Notes: generated by a model from the sequence alone, not told the origin. Positions 7,524 through 16,425 are shown, counted from the stretch's first letter. The stretch is 19,524 bases of DNA from an uncultured Gammaproteobacteria bacterium (GCA_903870185.1 CAIQCE010000359.1:1-19524); one strand, 5' to 3'. Numbers and translations: made by a program.

Positions 7524-9632
7524 TCAAACACCCGCGTAATAAATCTTTTTTCCCAACCAGCGATTAATGATTTGAGTAGAACGATTAGAATCCAAGAGCA
7601 TTTCAGGCGCCAATAAGTTGATACTAGCATTTAAATCTTCATCACGAACCCAATCTGCTACTTTAAGATTCATAACGCCTGCTTGCCGCGTCCCCAAAAC
7701 CTCACCTGGGCCTCTCATTTTTAAATCCTCTTCCGCGATTATAAATCCACTTTGATTTTCTCGCATAATAGCCAGTCGATGATGAGCTTGTTCTGAAAGG
7801 GGATACTGATATAAAAGCACGCAATAACTTTTTAAAGCACCTCTTCCAACTCGTCCACGTAATTGATGCAATTGTGCCAATCCTAATCGCTCAGGATTTT
7901 CGATAATCATCAAAGAAGCATTTGGAACATCGACCCCTACCTCAATAACAGTGGTTGCGACAAGCACATCTATTTGACCTGCTTTGAACGCAGCCATCGC
8001 CCGTTCCTTTTCTTCTGTTTTTAAACGCCCATGAAGCAAAGCTATTTTCAATTCGGGCATAGCCGCTCTCAATTCAGTGACACTTAATTCAGCTGCCTGG
8101 CATTGCAATACTTCTGACTCTTCTATTAAGGTGCACACCCAATATACTTGCTGACCTTGTTTACAATTCACACGAACTCGCTCAATAATTTCTATCCGCC
8201 TCTGATTAGAAACTAAAATCGTACTGATCGATTGCCGACCTACAGGCAACTCATCAATGATTGAAAGATCCAAATCAGCATAAGCACTCATCGCCAATGT
8301 TCGAGGAATAGGTGTTGCTGTCATGATGAGTTGGTGAGGATAGAAATTCTCTTCCTCCCCTTTTATTTTCAATGTAAGTCGGTGATGGACTCCAAAACGA
8401 TGCTGCTCATCAATGATTAATAATTTCAGCGAATGAAATTTTACATCCGATTGAATCAATGCATGAGTACCTACTAAAAAATTTAAATCCCCCATAGCCA
8501 ATGCATCTAATAAAAGCTGACGATTTGAACGAGAAACACTACTACTTAAATAACCGATTTTAAGACCCAAGGGATCAAACCATTTTTTTAGAGTCTGATA
8601 ATGCTGCTCAGCTAGAATTTCGGTCGGAGCCATTAAAGCAGATTGATGCTGATTTTCGGCTGCTTGTAACATTGCTATAGCCGCTACAATTGTTTTTCCA
8701 GAACCGACATCACCCTGAACTAAACGCAACATGGGCTTATTGTTGAGTAAATCATTCTTAATTTCATTTATGACACGAATTTGTGCCCCCGTTAATTCAA
8801 AAGGCAAGGCTGTAATTAAACCTTGAGTTAAAGAGTTTTTGCTTTCCAATGGAGTCGATGAAAAAGCTTGCAATTCTTTTCGAATCTTCAGCAAGGCTAA
8901 TCGATGAGCCAAAAGCTCCTCCAAAGCCAAACGACGCTGCATAGGATGACGAAAAGCTAATAGCTCAGCTTGAGACACATCAGAGGGAGGCCTATGAAGA
9001 TAATCTAAGGCTTCAATTAAACTGGGTAAATTATGTAGATTTAAAAGATCTGCCGGCAATAATTCAGGCAAACTAAAATTCCCAGCTTGCAACCCATCTA
9101 AAATTTGTTTGATTAATTTTCGCAATGTGTCTTGATGAATGCCTTTCACGGCAGAATATATCGGCGTCAATCTATCGGATAGAACTAAAGTTTGAGCTGG
9201 ATTTAAAATACTCCACTCGGGATGAATCATCTCCAACCCTAGGCGAGATAAACGAACCTCACCAAAACACCGAAGCTTTAATGAATTCTGTTTTAATCGA
9301 TCTAATTGAGTTTTATTAAAATGAAAAAATCGTAGATTAATGATTCCAGATTCATCTTTTAATCGGCACCAAAAACTAGCTCTTCGAGCCTTAATTAATT
9401 CTGCTTGAATGACTTCACCTTCAATTAAAGCATGATCGCCTGGTTGCAAATGGGCAATCAGTTGAATTCGAGTTCGATCTTGATAGCGTAATGGAAGGTG
9501 AAATAATAAATCCTGTAAAGAATGTATGCCAAGCGTCTTCAAAACTTCTAAAGTACGCGGGCCTACTCCTGAAAGCAAAGAAGGACAGGTTGTTGATAAA
9601 TCAATAGGACTTGAAGAATTCATGACTCGCAC
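7524..9632 (-). CDS. recG: ATP-dependent DNA helicase RecG
   Basis: RecG is the monomeric branch-migration helicase that remodels stalled replication forks and Holliday junctions. The 702-aa product, against 693 in E. coli, starts with the OB-fold wedge domain. SF2 motor motifs follow: Walker A GDVGSGKT (307-314), motif II DEQH (408-411), TATPIPRT (438-445), VATTVIEVGVDVPNA and QLRGRVGRG (590-598). All motifs are intact. The first codon is a GTG at 9630-9632. An ATG three codons later (9621-9623) has TAGG about 10 nt upstream and may be the true start. The gene ends the yicC-gmk-rpoZ-spoT-ridA-recG run. Confidence 0.97.
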   Translation of the reverse strand: MRVMNSSSPIDLSTTCPSLLSGVGPRTLEVLKTLGIHSLQDLLFHLPLRYQDRTRIQLIAHLQPGDHALIEGEVIQAELIKARRASFWCRLKDESGIINLRFFHFNKTQLDRLKQNSLKLRCFGEVRLSRLGLEMIHPEWSILNPAQTLVLSDRLTPIYSAVKGIHQDTLRKLIKQILDGLQAGNFSLPELLPADLLNLHNLPSLIEALDYLHRPPSDVSQAELLAFRHPMQRRLALEELLAHRLALLKIRKELQAFSSTPLESKNSLTQGLITALPFELTGAQIRVINEIKNDLLNNKPMLRLVQGDVGSGKTIVAAIAMLQAAENQHQSALMAPTEILAEQHYQTLKKWFDPLGLKIGYLSSSVSRSNRQLLLDALAMGDLNFLVGTHALIQSDVKFHSLKLLIIDEQHRFGVHHRLTLKIKGEEENFYPHQLIMTATPIPRTLAMSAYADLDLSIIDELPVGRQSISTILVSNQRRIEIIERVRVNCKQGQQVYWVCTLIEESEVLQCQAAELSVTELRAAMPELKIALLHGRLKTEEKERAMAAFKAGQIDVLVATTVIEVGVDVPNASLMIIENPERLGLAQLHQLRGRVGRGALKSYCVLLYQYPLSEQAHHRLAIMRENQSGFIIAEEDLKMRGPGEVLGTRQAGVMNLKVADWVRDEDLNASINLLAPEMLLDSNRSTQIINRWLGKKIYYAGV

Positions 9633-9684
9633 CTAGGACCCGCCCTAAAGCCAAACAATTTTATTTCCACTAACAGCTTATCGG

Positions 9685-10068
9685 CTATGCCTGGCAATGC
9701 AATACCGCATCTATTTCTATTCTTGCATTTTTAGGCAAAGCTGAAACGGCAATTACAGCACGAGCAGGAAAAGGTGGCTGACAGAATTCCATCATCACTT
9801 CATTGACACTAGGAAAATTAATCATATCGGTTAGATAAACATTAACTTTGACTAAATTTTGCAAGCTACCGCCTGCAGCTTTAGAAACTGCCTCTAAATT
9901 TCTAAATACTTGACGAGCTTCTTCTTTGAAATCATTCACGATCATTTCCATAGTTTCAGGATGCAGAGGAATTTGTCCGGAAAGAAACACAAGATCACCC
10001 ACTTTAACAGCTTGCGAATAAGTACCAATCGCTGCTGGAGCCTTTTCAGTTGTTATAATTTCTTTCAT
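9685..10068 (-). CDS. ridA: RidA (YjgF/YER057c/UK114) family enamine/imine deaminase
   Basis: RidA proteins are small trimeric enzymes that hydrolyse reactive enamine/imine intermediates released by PLP enzymes such as threonine dehydratase. The 127-aa length is standard. Hallmarks are GTYSQAVKVGDLVFLSGQIPL (16-36), the Arg in FPARAVIAVSALPK that binds the carboxylate, and the ending ARIEIDAVLHCQA. The ATG has a GAGAGGAAG ribosome-binding site. It sits 35 bp after spoT, as in pseudomonads, where a RidA gene also follows spoT. Confidence 0.93.
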   Translation of the reverse strand: MKEIITTEKAPAAIGTYSQAVKVGDLVFLSGQIPLHPETMEMIVNDFKEEARQVFRNLEAVSKAAGGSLQNLVKVNVYLTDMINFPSVNEVMMEFCQPPFPARAVIAVSALPKNARIEIDAVLHCQA

Positions 10069-10103
10069 CGACTTCCTCTCTTATCGATATGAGCAAAAAA
10101 CAC

Positions 10104-12236
10104 TTAACGAGTCCGGTTAATTTTGGTCACCCATTTAATCTTTCGTAGATTACGAATAACATTCGCCAAATGATCACGATGTAGAACCATCAGCCGGAAT
10201 GTGACAAAATAATATCGGCCATCACGATCTTCTACTCGAATATCATCGATATTCGCATCCGCATCCGAAATCGCAAGCGCCATACTCGCCAGGACACCTC
10301 TTTGATTAACCACTTGAACTGAAATGACCGCTTTAAACTCGCCTTCTGCTTTTTTAGACCATCGCATCGGAATGCATTGCTCAGGATATTGGCCTAAATT
10401 ATTAATTTTTTCACAAGAGGCCATGTGAACGATAATCCCTTTTCCTGCAGTCAAAATACCTACAATCGGATCTCCCGGGATAGGAAGGCAACAGGAACCA
10501 AAGTCTACCAGCATGCCTTCAGTACCCTTAATGAATAGTGGCTTGGCTGAAGTTTCTTCCATCTTTTCTTCTAATGGTTTCTGCTCGAGTTGCTGCATAA
10601 GACTTGAAAGACGCTGAGAGACTAAAGATGCGGCTCGATTACCTAAACCAATTTCAGCCAAAAGCTCATCCTGAGATTTAATTTTTGTCTCTTTTAAGAC
10701 GGCATCAAAAGCTTCTGTTGCAACATGTTTTAAATTCAATCCTGTCTTACTCAATGCCTGCTTCAAAAGTTGCTTACCTAAAGCCACTGACTCTGTATGA
10801 TGCTGGGTTTTTAAAAAGTGGCGAATACTGCTTCTCGCTTTACTCGTAATTACAAAATCCAACCAAGCAGGATTGGGTCGTGCGCCAGGGGCTGTAATGA
10901 CTTCTATGGTTTGTCCGTTAGAAAGTTGTGTAGAGAGAGGCGCTAATTGACGATCAATTTTAACAGCCACGCAAGCATTTCCAATATCAGTGTGCACCGC
11001 ATAAGAAAAATCAACTGCTGTGGCTCCTGCCGGTAACTCCATAATTTTCCCATTAGGTGTAAACACATAGACTTCATCAGGAAATAAATCAACTTTTACG
11101 CTTTCAATAAACTCTAAAGAACTCCCCGTATTTTTTTGCAACTCCAGCAAACTTTTCACCCATCGTTGTGCACTCAACTGTGATTTATCAGGCACATTTC
11201 CATCTGTTTTGTAAAGCCAATGAGCGGCAATCCCACTTGTTGCCATTTTATCCATTTCAACTGTACGAATCTGAATTTCGATAGGCAGTCCATAAGGTCC
11301 AAACAAAGTTGTATGCAATGACTGATAACCATTGATTTTGGGAATTGCGATATAATCTTTGAATCGTTCTGGAACGGGTTTATAAAGATTGTGTGCGATC
11401 CCTAAAACTCGATAACAAGCATCGATATCGCCCACAATAATTCTAAAAGCATAAACATCCATAATTTCGTTGAATGGGATGTGCTTCACTCGCATTTTAC
11501 GATAAATACTATAAAGGTGCTTTTCACGACCTTGAACGATACAAGTGGAGGGCAATTGACTTTTAGTAATGGCTTCTTTGATATTTTTCTCAATCAACCC
11601 CAAAACTTTTTTACGATTACCACGCGCTTTTCGAATCGAAGACTTCAAAATCCGATAACGAACTGGGTGTAAAGCGGCAAACCCATATTCTTCAAGCTCT
11701 ACTGAAAATTCTCGCATACCCAGTCGTTTAGCAACCGGTGCAAATATTTCTAATGTTTCAGAAGCAATTCGGCGACGTTTGCTGGGGGGCAAGGAATCAA
11801 TCGTTCGCATATTATGCAAGCGATCGGCTAATTTAACCAAAATTACCCGGATGTCTTTGGCCATTGCCAAAACCATCTTACGTAAGTTTTCAGCCTGCGC
11901 CTGAGCGCGACTCACAAATTCAATTTGGGTTAATTTACTAACACCGTCCACCAATTCAGCGACTTGATCGCCGAATCGCTCAGCCAAAACTTCTTTAGTT
12001 ATCGCAGTGTCTTCAATAACATCGTGCAATAGGGCTGCCATTACCGTTTGGTAATCTAATTTAATTTCAGCCAAGATGCAGGCGACGGAAACTGGATGGG
12101 TAATATAAGGCTCACCGGTTCGACGTTTTTGGCCGCGATGAGCCTCAAAGGCTAAGAGATAGGCCTGATGAACCTGCTCTACTTCGTCTTTAGTTAAATA
12201 AGCTAATTTTCGACGTAATCTCTTAAACAAGCGCAA
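10104..12236 (-). CDS. spoT: bifunctional (p)ppGpp synthetase/hydrolase SpoT
   Basis: This RelA/SpoT-family enzyme makes and degrades the alarmone (p)ppGpp. The 710-aa product has the N-terminal HD hydrolase domain, with ITHP at 45-48 and HDVIED at 71-76. The synthetase domain follows, with RFKDYIAIPKINGYQSLHT at 291-309. Then come a TGS domain (about 387-448) and a C-terminal ACT domain (about 636-710). The RFKD motif is the RxKD type typical of bifunctional enzymes rather than the ExDD of RelA, and the hydrolase residues are present, so both activities are expected. The start is a TTG at 12234-12236. It is supported by a perfect AGGAGG 9 nt upstream, and no nearer ATG fits the family N-terminus. 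Confidence 0.97.
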   Translation of the reverse strand: MRLFKRLRRKLAYLTKDEVEQVHQAYLLAFEAHRGQKRRTGEPYITHPVSVACILAEIKLDYQTVMAALLHDVIEDTAITKEVLAERFGDQVAELVDGVSKLTQIEFVSRAQAQAENLRKMVLAMAKDIRVILVKLADRLHNMRTIDSLPPSKRRRIASETLEIFAPVAKRLGMREFSVELEEYGFAALHPVRYRILKSSIRKARGNRKKVLGLIEKNIKEAITKSQLPSTCIVQGREKHLYSIYRKMRVKHIPFNEIMDVYAFRIIVGDIDACYRVLGIAHNLYKPVPERFKDYIAIPKINGYQSLHTTLFGPYGLPIEIQIRTVEMDKMATSGIAAHWLYKTDGNVPDKSQLSAQRWVKSLLELQKNTGSSLEFIESVKVDLFPDEVYVFTPNGKIMELPAGATAVDFSYAVHTDIGNACVAVKIDRQLAPLSTQLSNGQTIEVITAPGARPNPAWLDFVITSKARSSIRHFLKTQHHTESVALGKQLLKQALSKTGLNLKHVATEAFDAVLKETKIKSQDELLAEIGLGNRAASLVSQRLSSLMQQLEQKPLEEKMEETSAKPLFIKGTEGMLVDFGSCCLPIPGDPIVGILTAGKGIIVHMASCEKINNLGQYPEQCIPMRWSKKAEGEFKAVISVQVVNQRGVLASMALAISDADANIDDIRVEDRDGRYYFVTFRLMVLHRDHLANVIRNLRKIKWVTKINRTR

Positions 12237-12350
12237 GCAGACAATCCTCCTACTAAAAACGCTATCCTCAGCGCCTGATCCTTAGGCATCGCTCAAGCAA
12301 GTCCCTAAAATTAATTGTACTCAGAAGATCAACTGTGGCTAAAATCAGCC

Positions 12351-12575
12351 CTATTCATCCACAAAGAGTTCAGACGCGGCTTCAGGTTTCTCAGAAAGAT
12401 CAAACCCTGCTGCAATCTCACGAAGAGCAATTACGGTGGGTTTATCGTTATCTCTAGGCACCAAAGGATCGACAGTACCTAACTCTAATTTATGGGCACG
12501 TTCAGCAGCTTTAATAACCAAATCAAAGCGATTTTCAACGTGATCTAAACAATCTTCAATGGTGACTCGAGCCAT
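12351..12575 (-). CDS. rpoZ: RNA polymerase omega subunit
   Basis: Omega is the smallest RNA polymerase subunit. It helps beta-prime fold, and in E. coli it forms part of a ppGpp-binding site. From the ATG at 12573-12575 the product is 74 aa: MARVTIEDCLDHVENRFDLV, with the following AAERAHKL and the ALREIAAG motif being diagnostic. A TTG four codons upstream is also open, but GAGG 7 nt before the ATG and the family N-terminus decide for the ATG. It lies between gmk and spoT, the usual gammaproteobacterial order. Confidence 0.95.
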   Translation of the reverse strand: MARVTIEDCLDHVENRFDLVIKAAERAHKLELGTVDPLVPRDNDKPTVIALREIAAGFDLSEKPEAASELFVDE

Positions 12576-12595
12576 TCTAAACCTCAATCTTAATC

Positions 12596-12625
12596 AAAAA
12601 AAATATGGGAGACTAGAGTCTACCC
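12596..12625 (-). terminator. terminator/attenuator-like hairpin between gmk and rpoZ
   Basis: On the minus-strand transcript GGG-t-AGAC (loop TCTA) GTCT-CCC is followed by AUA and a run of eight U. This is a rho-independent terminator shape with a one-base bulge. The T run ends 20 bp before the rpoZ ATG, leaving no room for a promoter downstream. It would therefore attenuate rather than end transcription into rpoZ-spoT. Confidence 0.5.
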
Positions 12626-12684
12626 CTAGTTCTTGCCCCTAAACCTTCTGACTTTCTATACCAAAAAGCATTTTGGCACAAGCC

Positions 12685-13311
12685 CTATTCACTCTGCCCA
12701 GCCAATAATTCGGAAAGGCGCCCTGCTTCTAACTGCTTTTGTCGACGAGTACTCAAGCGGTGGGTACAGAAAATATGCTGCAAATCGCCCAATGCCTGCC
12801 CAAAATGATCATTCACTATCAAATAATCAAATTCTGCATAATGGGCTATCTCAGAACGTGCAGCTGCTAATCGCTTAGCGATGACTTCTGGCGTGTCTTG
12901 CTGGCGATGAATCAAACGCTGCTCAAGCTCAGAAATAGAAGGAGGCAATATAAAGATACTGACTGATTCATCCATCATTTGACGGATCTGACGTGCTCCC
13001 TGCCAGTCGATTTCTAAAATCACATCGACGCCTTTTGAAAGCTCTTCCACTACCCAGCTTCTAGAAGTCCCATAATAATGGCTGTGAACTTTGGCATACT
13101 CAAGAAAGTCCTTGTCTAGAATCATCGATTGAAAAGCTTCAGTCGAGACAAATTGATAATCAACGCCTTCCCGATCTCCAGGTCGTGGACTACGGGTCGT
13201 GTGTGAAACGGATACTTTCAGATCAGGCAGCTCTTGTAGCAATGCCCTCACTAGACTGGTTTTACCCGCCCCGGAAGGAGCTGCGATTACGTATAAGGTG
13301 CCTTTATTCAA
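12685..13311 (-). CDS. gmk: guanylate kinase
   Basis: Gmk phosphorylates GMP to GDP with ATP, an essential cytoplasmic step in GTP supply. The 208-aa product has the P-loop APSGAGKTS (11-19), the GMP-binding SHTTRSPRPGDREGVDYQFV, EIDWQGARQI, and the lid-associated RLAAARSEIAHY. Length and motifs are normal. The start is a TTG at 13309-13311, inside the end of yicC. The two ORFs overlap by 8 bp and no ATG is available near the P-loop. Its proximity to spoT links GMP use with (p)ppGpp metabolism. Confidence 0.96.
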   Translation of the reverse strand: MNKGTLYVIAAPSGAGKTSLVRALLQELPDLKVSVSHTTRSPRPGDREGVDYQFVSTEAFQSMILDKDFLEYAKVHSHYYGTSRSWVVEELSKGVDVILEIDWQGARQIRQMMDESVSIFILPPSISELEQRLIHRQQDTPEVIAKRLAAARSEIAHYAEFDYLIVNDHFGQALGDLQHIFCTHRLSTRRQKQLEAGRLSELLAGQSE

Positions 13312-14170
13312 GATTCTGTACCTGCTCTCTCATTTGTTCAGTTAGAACTTTTAATTCTACATCGGCTTGGGTAATGACGCTATCTGCAGATTTACTTCCG
13401 ATGGTATTCGCCTCTCGATTCAGCTCCTGCATCAAAAAATCCAATCGACGCCCAAGGACACCACCCTCATCTAAAACTCTTTGAATTTCGATCAGATGAG
13501 CCCCTAATCGCTGCACTTCTTCCGTAATGTCCATTTTCTGAACCCACCATAATAATTCTTGCTCCAGGCGAGCAGGATCGATGGTTAATTGTAACTCTGA
13601 AAATCGATTTAAAATTTTCTCTCGCTGAAATTCAAGCACCAAAGGACCTCGTTGAACGATCAAGCCAATTTCTTTTTTCATCGATGATAGACATTCTTGC
13701 ATAAAACTCTTGATTCCCGCCCCTTCTCGGTGACGACCCTCAATCAACTCGTGAAGCGTTGTTTGCACCAATCCTCTCAAAATCACCTCCATATCTTCAG
13801 CCTCTGGAAGCACCGGATTTAGCACCCCAGGCCAACTCAAGAGATCCATTAAGTTCACTTGTGCGTTCGAAAAACGATTTTCAAGATCTTGGCTAAGGTT
13901 GACTAATTGATCCACCAAAGCTGAATTCACTTCCCAATGAGATGTTTGATTTTGAGTTTGAAACTTAATAGAAAGATCCACCTTTCCACGACTTAAATTC
14001 TGCTGAAGTAATTCACGCAAGATCTTTTCATAATTTCGAAGGGTATCTGGCAAATACAAATTTAGATCCAAATACCGATGATTAACAGATCGAAGCTCGC
14101 AAACCAAACTTCCCAAAGGACTTTCCACAGTCTTTCTCGCAAATGCTGTCATGCTGGCGATCGGTGACAT
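13304..14170 (-). CDS. yicC: YicC family protein (probable endoribonuclease)
   Basis: The 288-aa product has the YicC N-terminal domain, including MTAFARKTVESPLGSLVCELRSVNHRYLDL. It ends with the conserved C-terminal (DUF1732) segment GRRLDFLMQELNREANTIGSK...VELKVLTEQMREQVQNLE. E. coli YicC is described as an endoribonuclease acting on small RNA such as RyhB, and that role is carried over here only by family. The ATG at 14168-14170 has AAGG about 8 nt upstream. A second ATG at 14150-14152 (MTAFAR) is possible. It diverges from rph and overlaps gmk, the common rph-yicC-gmk arrangement. Confidence 0.93.
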   Translation of the reverse strand: MSPIASMTAFARKTVESPLGSLVCELRSVNHRYLDLNLYLPDTLRNYEKILRELLQQNLSRGKVDLSIKFQTQNQTSHWEVNSALVDQLVNLSQDLENRFSNAQVNLMDLLSWPGVLNPVLPEAEDMEVILRGLVQTTLHELIEGRHREGAGIKSFMQECLSSMKKEIGLIVQRGPLVLEFQREKILNRFSELQLTIDPARLEQELLWWVQKMDITEEVQRLGAHLIEIQRVLDEGGVLGRRLDFLMQELNREANTIGSKSADSVITQADVELKVLTEQMREQVQNLE

Positions 14171-14331
14171 AAATATAACCTTATGTTTTCAATAAAAGCT
14201 AAATAATCCTAGATTCTGCACTTAGCGCCGTAGCAGGTAAACTATTTTTTTAGGCAACCCATTTCTCTTATGGACTGAAGATTGAATCACCATTATTATC
14301 TACCACCCAACTCTTAAAATGAGACTGTATA

Positions 14332-15051
14332 ATGAGACCCTCCCAGCGCCAACCTGCAGAGCTTCGAAAAATTGAATTTATCCGCCACTACACTGAATAT
14401 GCGGAAGGGTCTGTGCTCGCCTGCTTCGGCAATACTAAAGTCTTATGCAATGCGACTGTCAGCGAGGGCGTGCCTCCCTTCTTAAGAGATTCAGGTCAGG
14501 GCTGGGTCACGGCTGAATACGGGATGCTGCCTCGCTCGACTCATACTCGAAGCGACCGAGAAGCGGCTCGTGGGAAACAAAATGGTCGAACCCAAGAAAT
14601 TCAACGATTAATCGGCCGCTCCTTAAGAACGGCGATCGATCTAAAAGCTTTGGGACCTTACACCATCACCTTGGATTGCGATGTGATTCAAGCAGACGGA
14701 GGGACTCGAACGGCGGCCATTAGCGGTGCCTGTATTGCTCTAGTCGATGCGCTTCGCCATTTACAGCGCAAGAGCTTACTGAAAAAGGATCCTTTGAAGC
14801 ATATGATTGCCGCTATATCAGTAGGCATCTATAAGGGCACGCCTGTGCTTGATCTCGATTATAAAGAAGATTCCGATGCTGGAACTGATATGAATGTCGT
14901 AATGAATGATGCAGGTGGATTCATTGAGCTACAGGGCACTGCAGAACAACAGGCTTTTCATCCGAATGAATTACAAAGCCTACTGGAACTTGCTCAATCA
15001 GGCATTCAACGCATTATCGAATTGCAAAAGCAGGTGCTGGAGCACCCTTAA
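14332..15051 (+). CDS. rph: ribonuclease PH
   Basis: RNase PH is a phosphorolytic 3'-5' exoribonuclease that trims tRNA precursors and other RNA and works as a hexamer. The 239-aa product starts MRPSQRQPAELRKIEFIRHYTEYAEGSVL and contains FGNTKVLC, QGWVTAEYGMLPRSTHTR, GRTQEIQRLIGRSLR (phosphate-binding arginine region) and LDCDVIQADGGTRTAAISGA, all characteristic. Length is normal. The ATG lies inside a TATAATG string with only a weak GAG upstream, but the family N-terminus fixes the start. It diverges from yicC across 161 bp and is followed by the accessory block. Confidence 0.97.
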   Translation: MRPSQRQPAELRKIEFIRHYTEYAEGSVLACFGNTKVLCNATVSEGVPPFLRDSGQGWVTAEYGMLPRSTHTRSDREAARGKQNGRTQEIQRLIGRSLRTAIDLKALGPYTITLDCDVIQADGGTRTAAISGACIALVDALRHLQRKSLLKKDPLKHMIAAISVGIYKGTPVLDLDYKEDSDAGTDMNVVMNDAGGFIELQGTAEQQAFHPNELQSLLELAQSGIQRIIELQKQVLEHP

Positions 15052-15114
15052 GTCCTGAAAAACACTCTCCCCTGAAGATCTAACGCACTGAATTTGGATT
15101 AAAATCAAAAACTT

Positions 15115-15145
15115 GACCATTTTAAGCTGATAGCTTAAAATGGTC
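15115..15145. promoter_or_regulatory. perfect 14-bp palindrome abutting the ATPase start codon
   Basis: GACCATTTTAAGCT (15115-15128) and AGCTTAAAATGGTC (15132-15145) are exact reverse complements around a 3-nt spacer GAT. The ATG of the ATPase gene begins 3 bases after the right arm. It fills the place where a ribosome-binding site would be, so it could act as an operator or as an RNA hairpin that controls translation. There is no T tract, which argues against a simple rph terminator. Confidence 0.75.
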
Positions 15146-15147
15146 GA

Positions 15148-16356
15148 ATGTTTATCTCAAGAGACATCACCCACGAGCTCCAAAACTCAAAGGCTTTGAT
15201 ACAAATCCTACTGGGGCCTCGGCAATGCGGTAAAAGCACTCTATTTGCCTCTTTATCGCCCAATCATTCAGATTTTCAGGAAGTCAGCTTTGATGATCTA
15301 AAGCTGCGTCAGCTAGCAAACCGTGATCCCGCACTATTTTTGGAGCAATTTACACCCCCCTTAATCTTGGATGAAGTTCAATATGCTCCTAATTTATTTA
15401 GCGAGCTCAAAAAACAAATTGATTTATTAAAACGAGCTCATACCTTAGAAGGTAAAACGATTCCTGACTCAACACTCTTTCGTCTTACAGGTTCTAATCA
15501 AATTTTGATGGATAAAAATATCCATGAGAGCTTGGCGGGCCGAGCTTCCTATTATTATTTAAATACACTAACTGTACATGAAATCAAAAAAGCACTCCCA
15601 GAAACCTCTATCAAAGAAATATTATTTAAGGGTGGCTGGCCTGAACTTTATACAAACCTCTCTTTATCTACTACAAATTATTTAAACGACTATATTCGAA
15701 GCTACATAGAGAAAGATATAGTGCTCAGTGCAGGCATCCAGAAACTCTCCGAATTCAATACCTTTCTCGGCTTATTAGCCGCTCGGACAGCACAATTAAC
15801 TGACTACACCAGCATAGGAAATGATAGCGGTATTAAATCAACCACCGTAAAAGAGTGGATTAGTCTATTGGAGCGAGCCGATCTCACCTACTCTCTAAAA
15901 CCTTACTTCAATAATTTAAATAAACGGCTAATCAAATCCCCAAAGTTGTATTTTTTAGATACAGGACTCGCTGTGAGGCTGCAGGGTTGGAGCGATTATT
16001 TACCTCTATTTAATAGCCCTCAAATGGGATCTTTATTTGAAACACTAGCACTCGCAGAAATAGTAAAATTTATTCGTAATTATAGAAAAGATTGGCAACT
16101 CTATTTTTGGAGAACTAAAGATGGGGAAGAAATTGACTTCATCATCAAAACAACTGATCAAGTTCATGCCTTTGAAGTGAAATTGTCTATGCAAAATCTA
16201 CCTCAAACCCTAGCTTACCCACCCACCTTTCTCAAAGAATTCAAACCCAAAACTCCTCTTGTCATCATTACTTTTGGGGGGCAACGATTAAAACTATCCG
16301 ATCAATGTCTCACATTAGGCATCGATCAACTACATGATTACTTGCTTGAGATTTAA
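15148..16356 (+). CDS. AAA-family ATPase with DUF4143 C-terminal domain
   Basis: The 402-aa product belongs to the widespread AAA_14/DUF4143 ATPases, whose role is largely unknown. Walker A is GPRQCGKST (23-31), Walker B is PLILDE (71-76), and a sensor-like RLTGSN is at 112-117, followed by LAGRASYYYL. The C-terminal DUF4143 region includes YIEKDI and LYFLDTGLAVRL. At the end, Glu298, Asp330 (GEEIDF) and EVK (343-345) fit the spacing of a PD-(D/E)xK nuclease-like fold, as noted for this family. No ribosome-binding site is seen, because a perfect palindrome occupies that position. An in-frame TAA within the palindrome rules out a longer start. It is the first gene of a three-gene block between rph and xthA; such genes are often horizontally mobile. 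Confidence 0.9.
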   Translation: MFISRDITHELQNSKALIQILLGPRQCGKSTLFASLSPNHSDFQEVSFDDLKLRQLANRDPALFLEQFTPPLILDEVQYAPNLFSELKKQIDLLKRAHTLEGKTIPDSTLFRLTGSNQILMDKNIHESLAGRASYYYLNTLTVHEIKKALPETSIKEILFKGGWPELYTNLSLSTTNYLNDYIRSYIEKDIVLSAGIQKLSEFNTFLGLLAARTAQLTDYTSIGNDSGIKSTTVKEWISLLERADLTYSLKPYFNNLNKRLIKSPKLYFLDTGLAVRLQGWSDYLPLFNSPQMGSLFETLALAEIVKFIRNYRKDWQLYFWRTKDGEEIDFIIKTTDQVHAFEVKLSMQNLPQTLAYPPTFLKEFKPKTPLVIITFGGQRLKLSDQCLTLGIDQLHDYLLEI

Positions 16357-16411
16357 AATCGTTTAAGATAGCGATGAGTCGATGCAAGACCCTAACCCCC
16401 AAAGGAATTAA

Positions 16412-16425
16412 GACTATTTTAAGCT
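16412..16425 (+). promoter_or_regulatory. second copy of the ATPase palindrome half-site
   Basis: GACTATTTTAAGCT matches the left arm of the palindrome at 15115-15128 at 13 of 14 positions. It lies 52 bp upstream of the next gene's ATG. It may be a shared regulatory half-site, but it lacks a matching right arm. Chance similarity in AT-rich DNA is possible. Confidence 0.35.

Noticed and set aside
7437..7539. A short plus-strand open frame (ending ...FNQTPA) between the omp gene and the recG stop, looking protein-like.
   Set aside because: It has no ATG and no ribosome-binding site, has a stop just upstream, and overlaps the end of recG. It may be chance or a tiny gene remnant; nothing supports a gene.
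12661..12676. Hairpin CCAAAA-AGCA-TTTTGG after gmk.
   Set aside because: The stem is AT-rich and no T tract follows on the minus strand, so it is unlikely to be a terminator.
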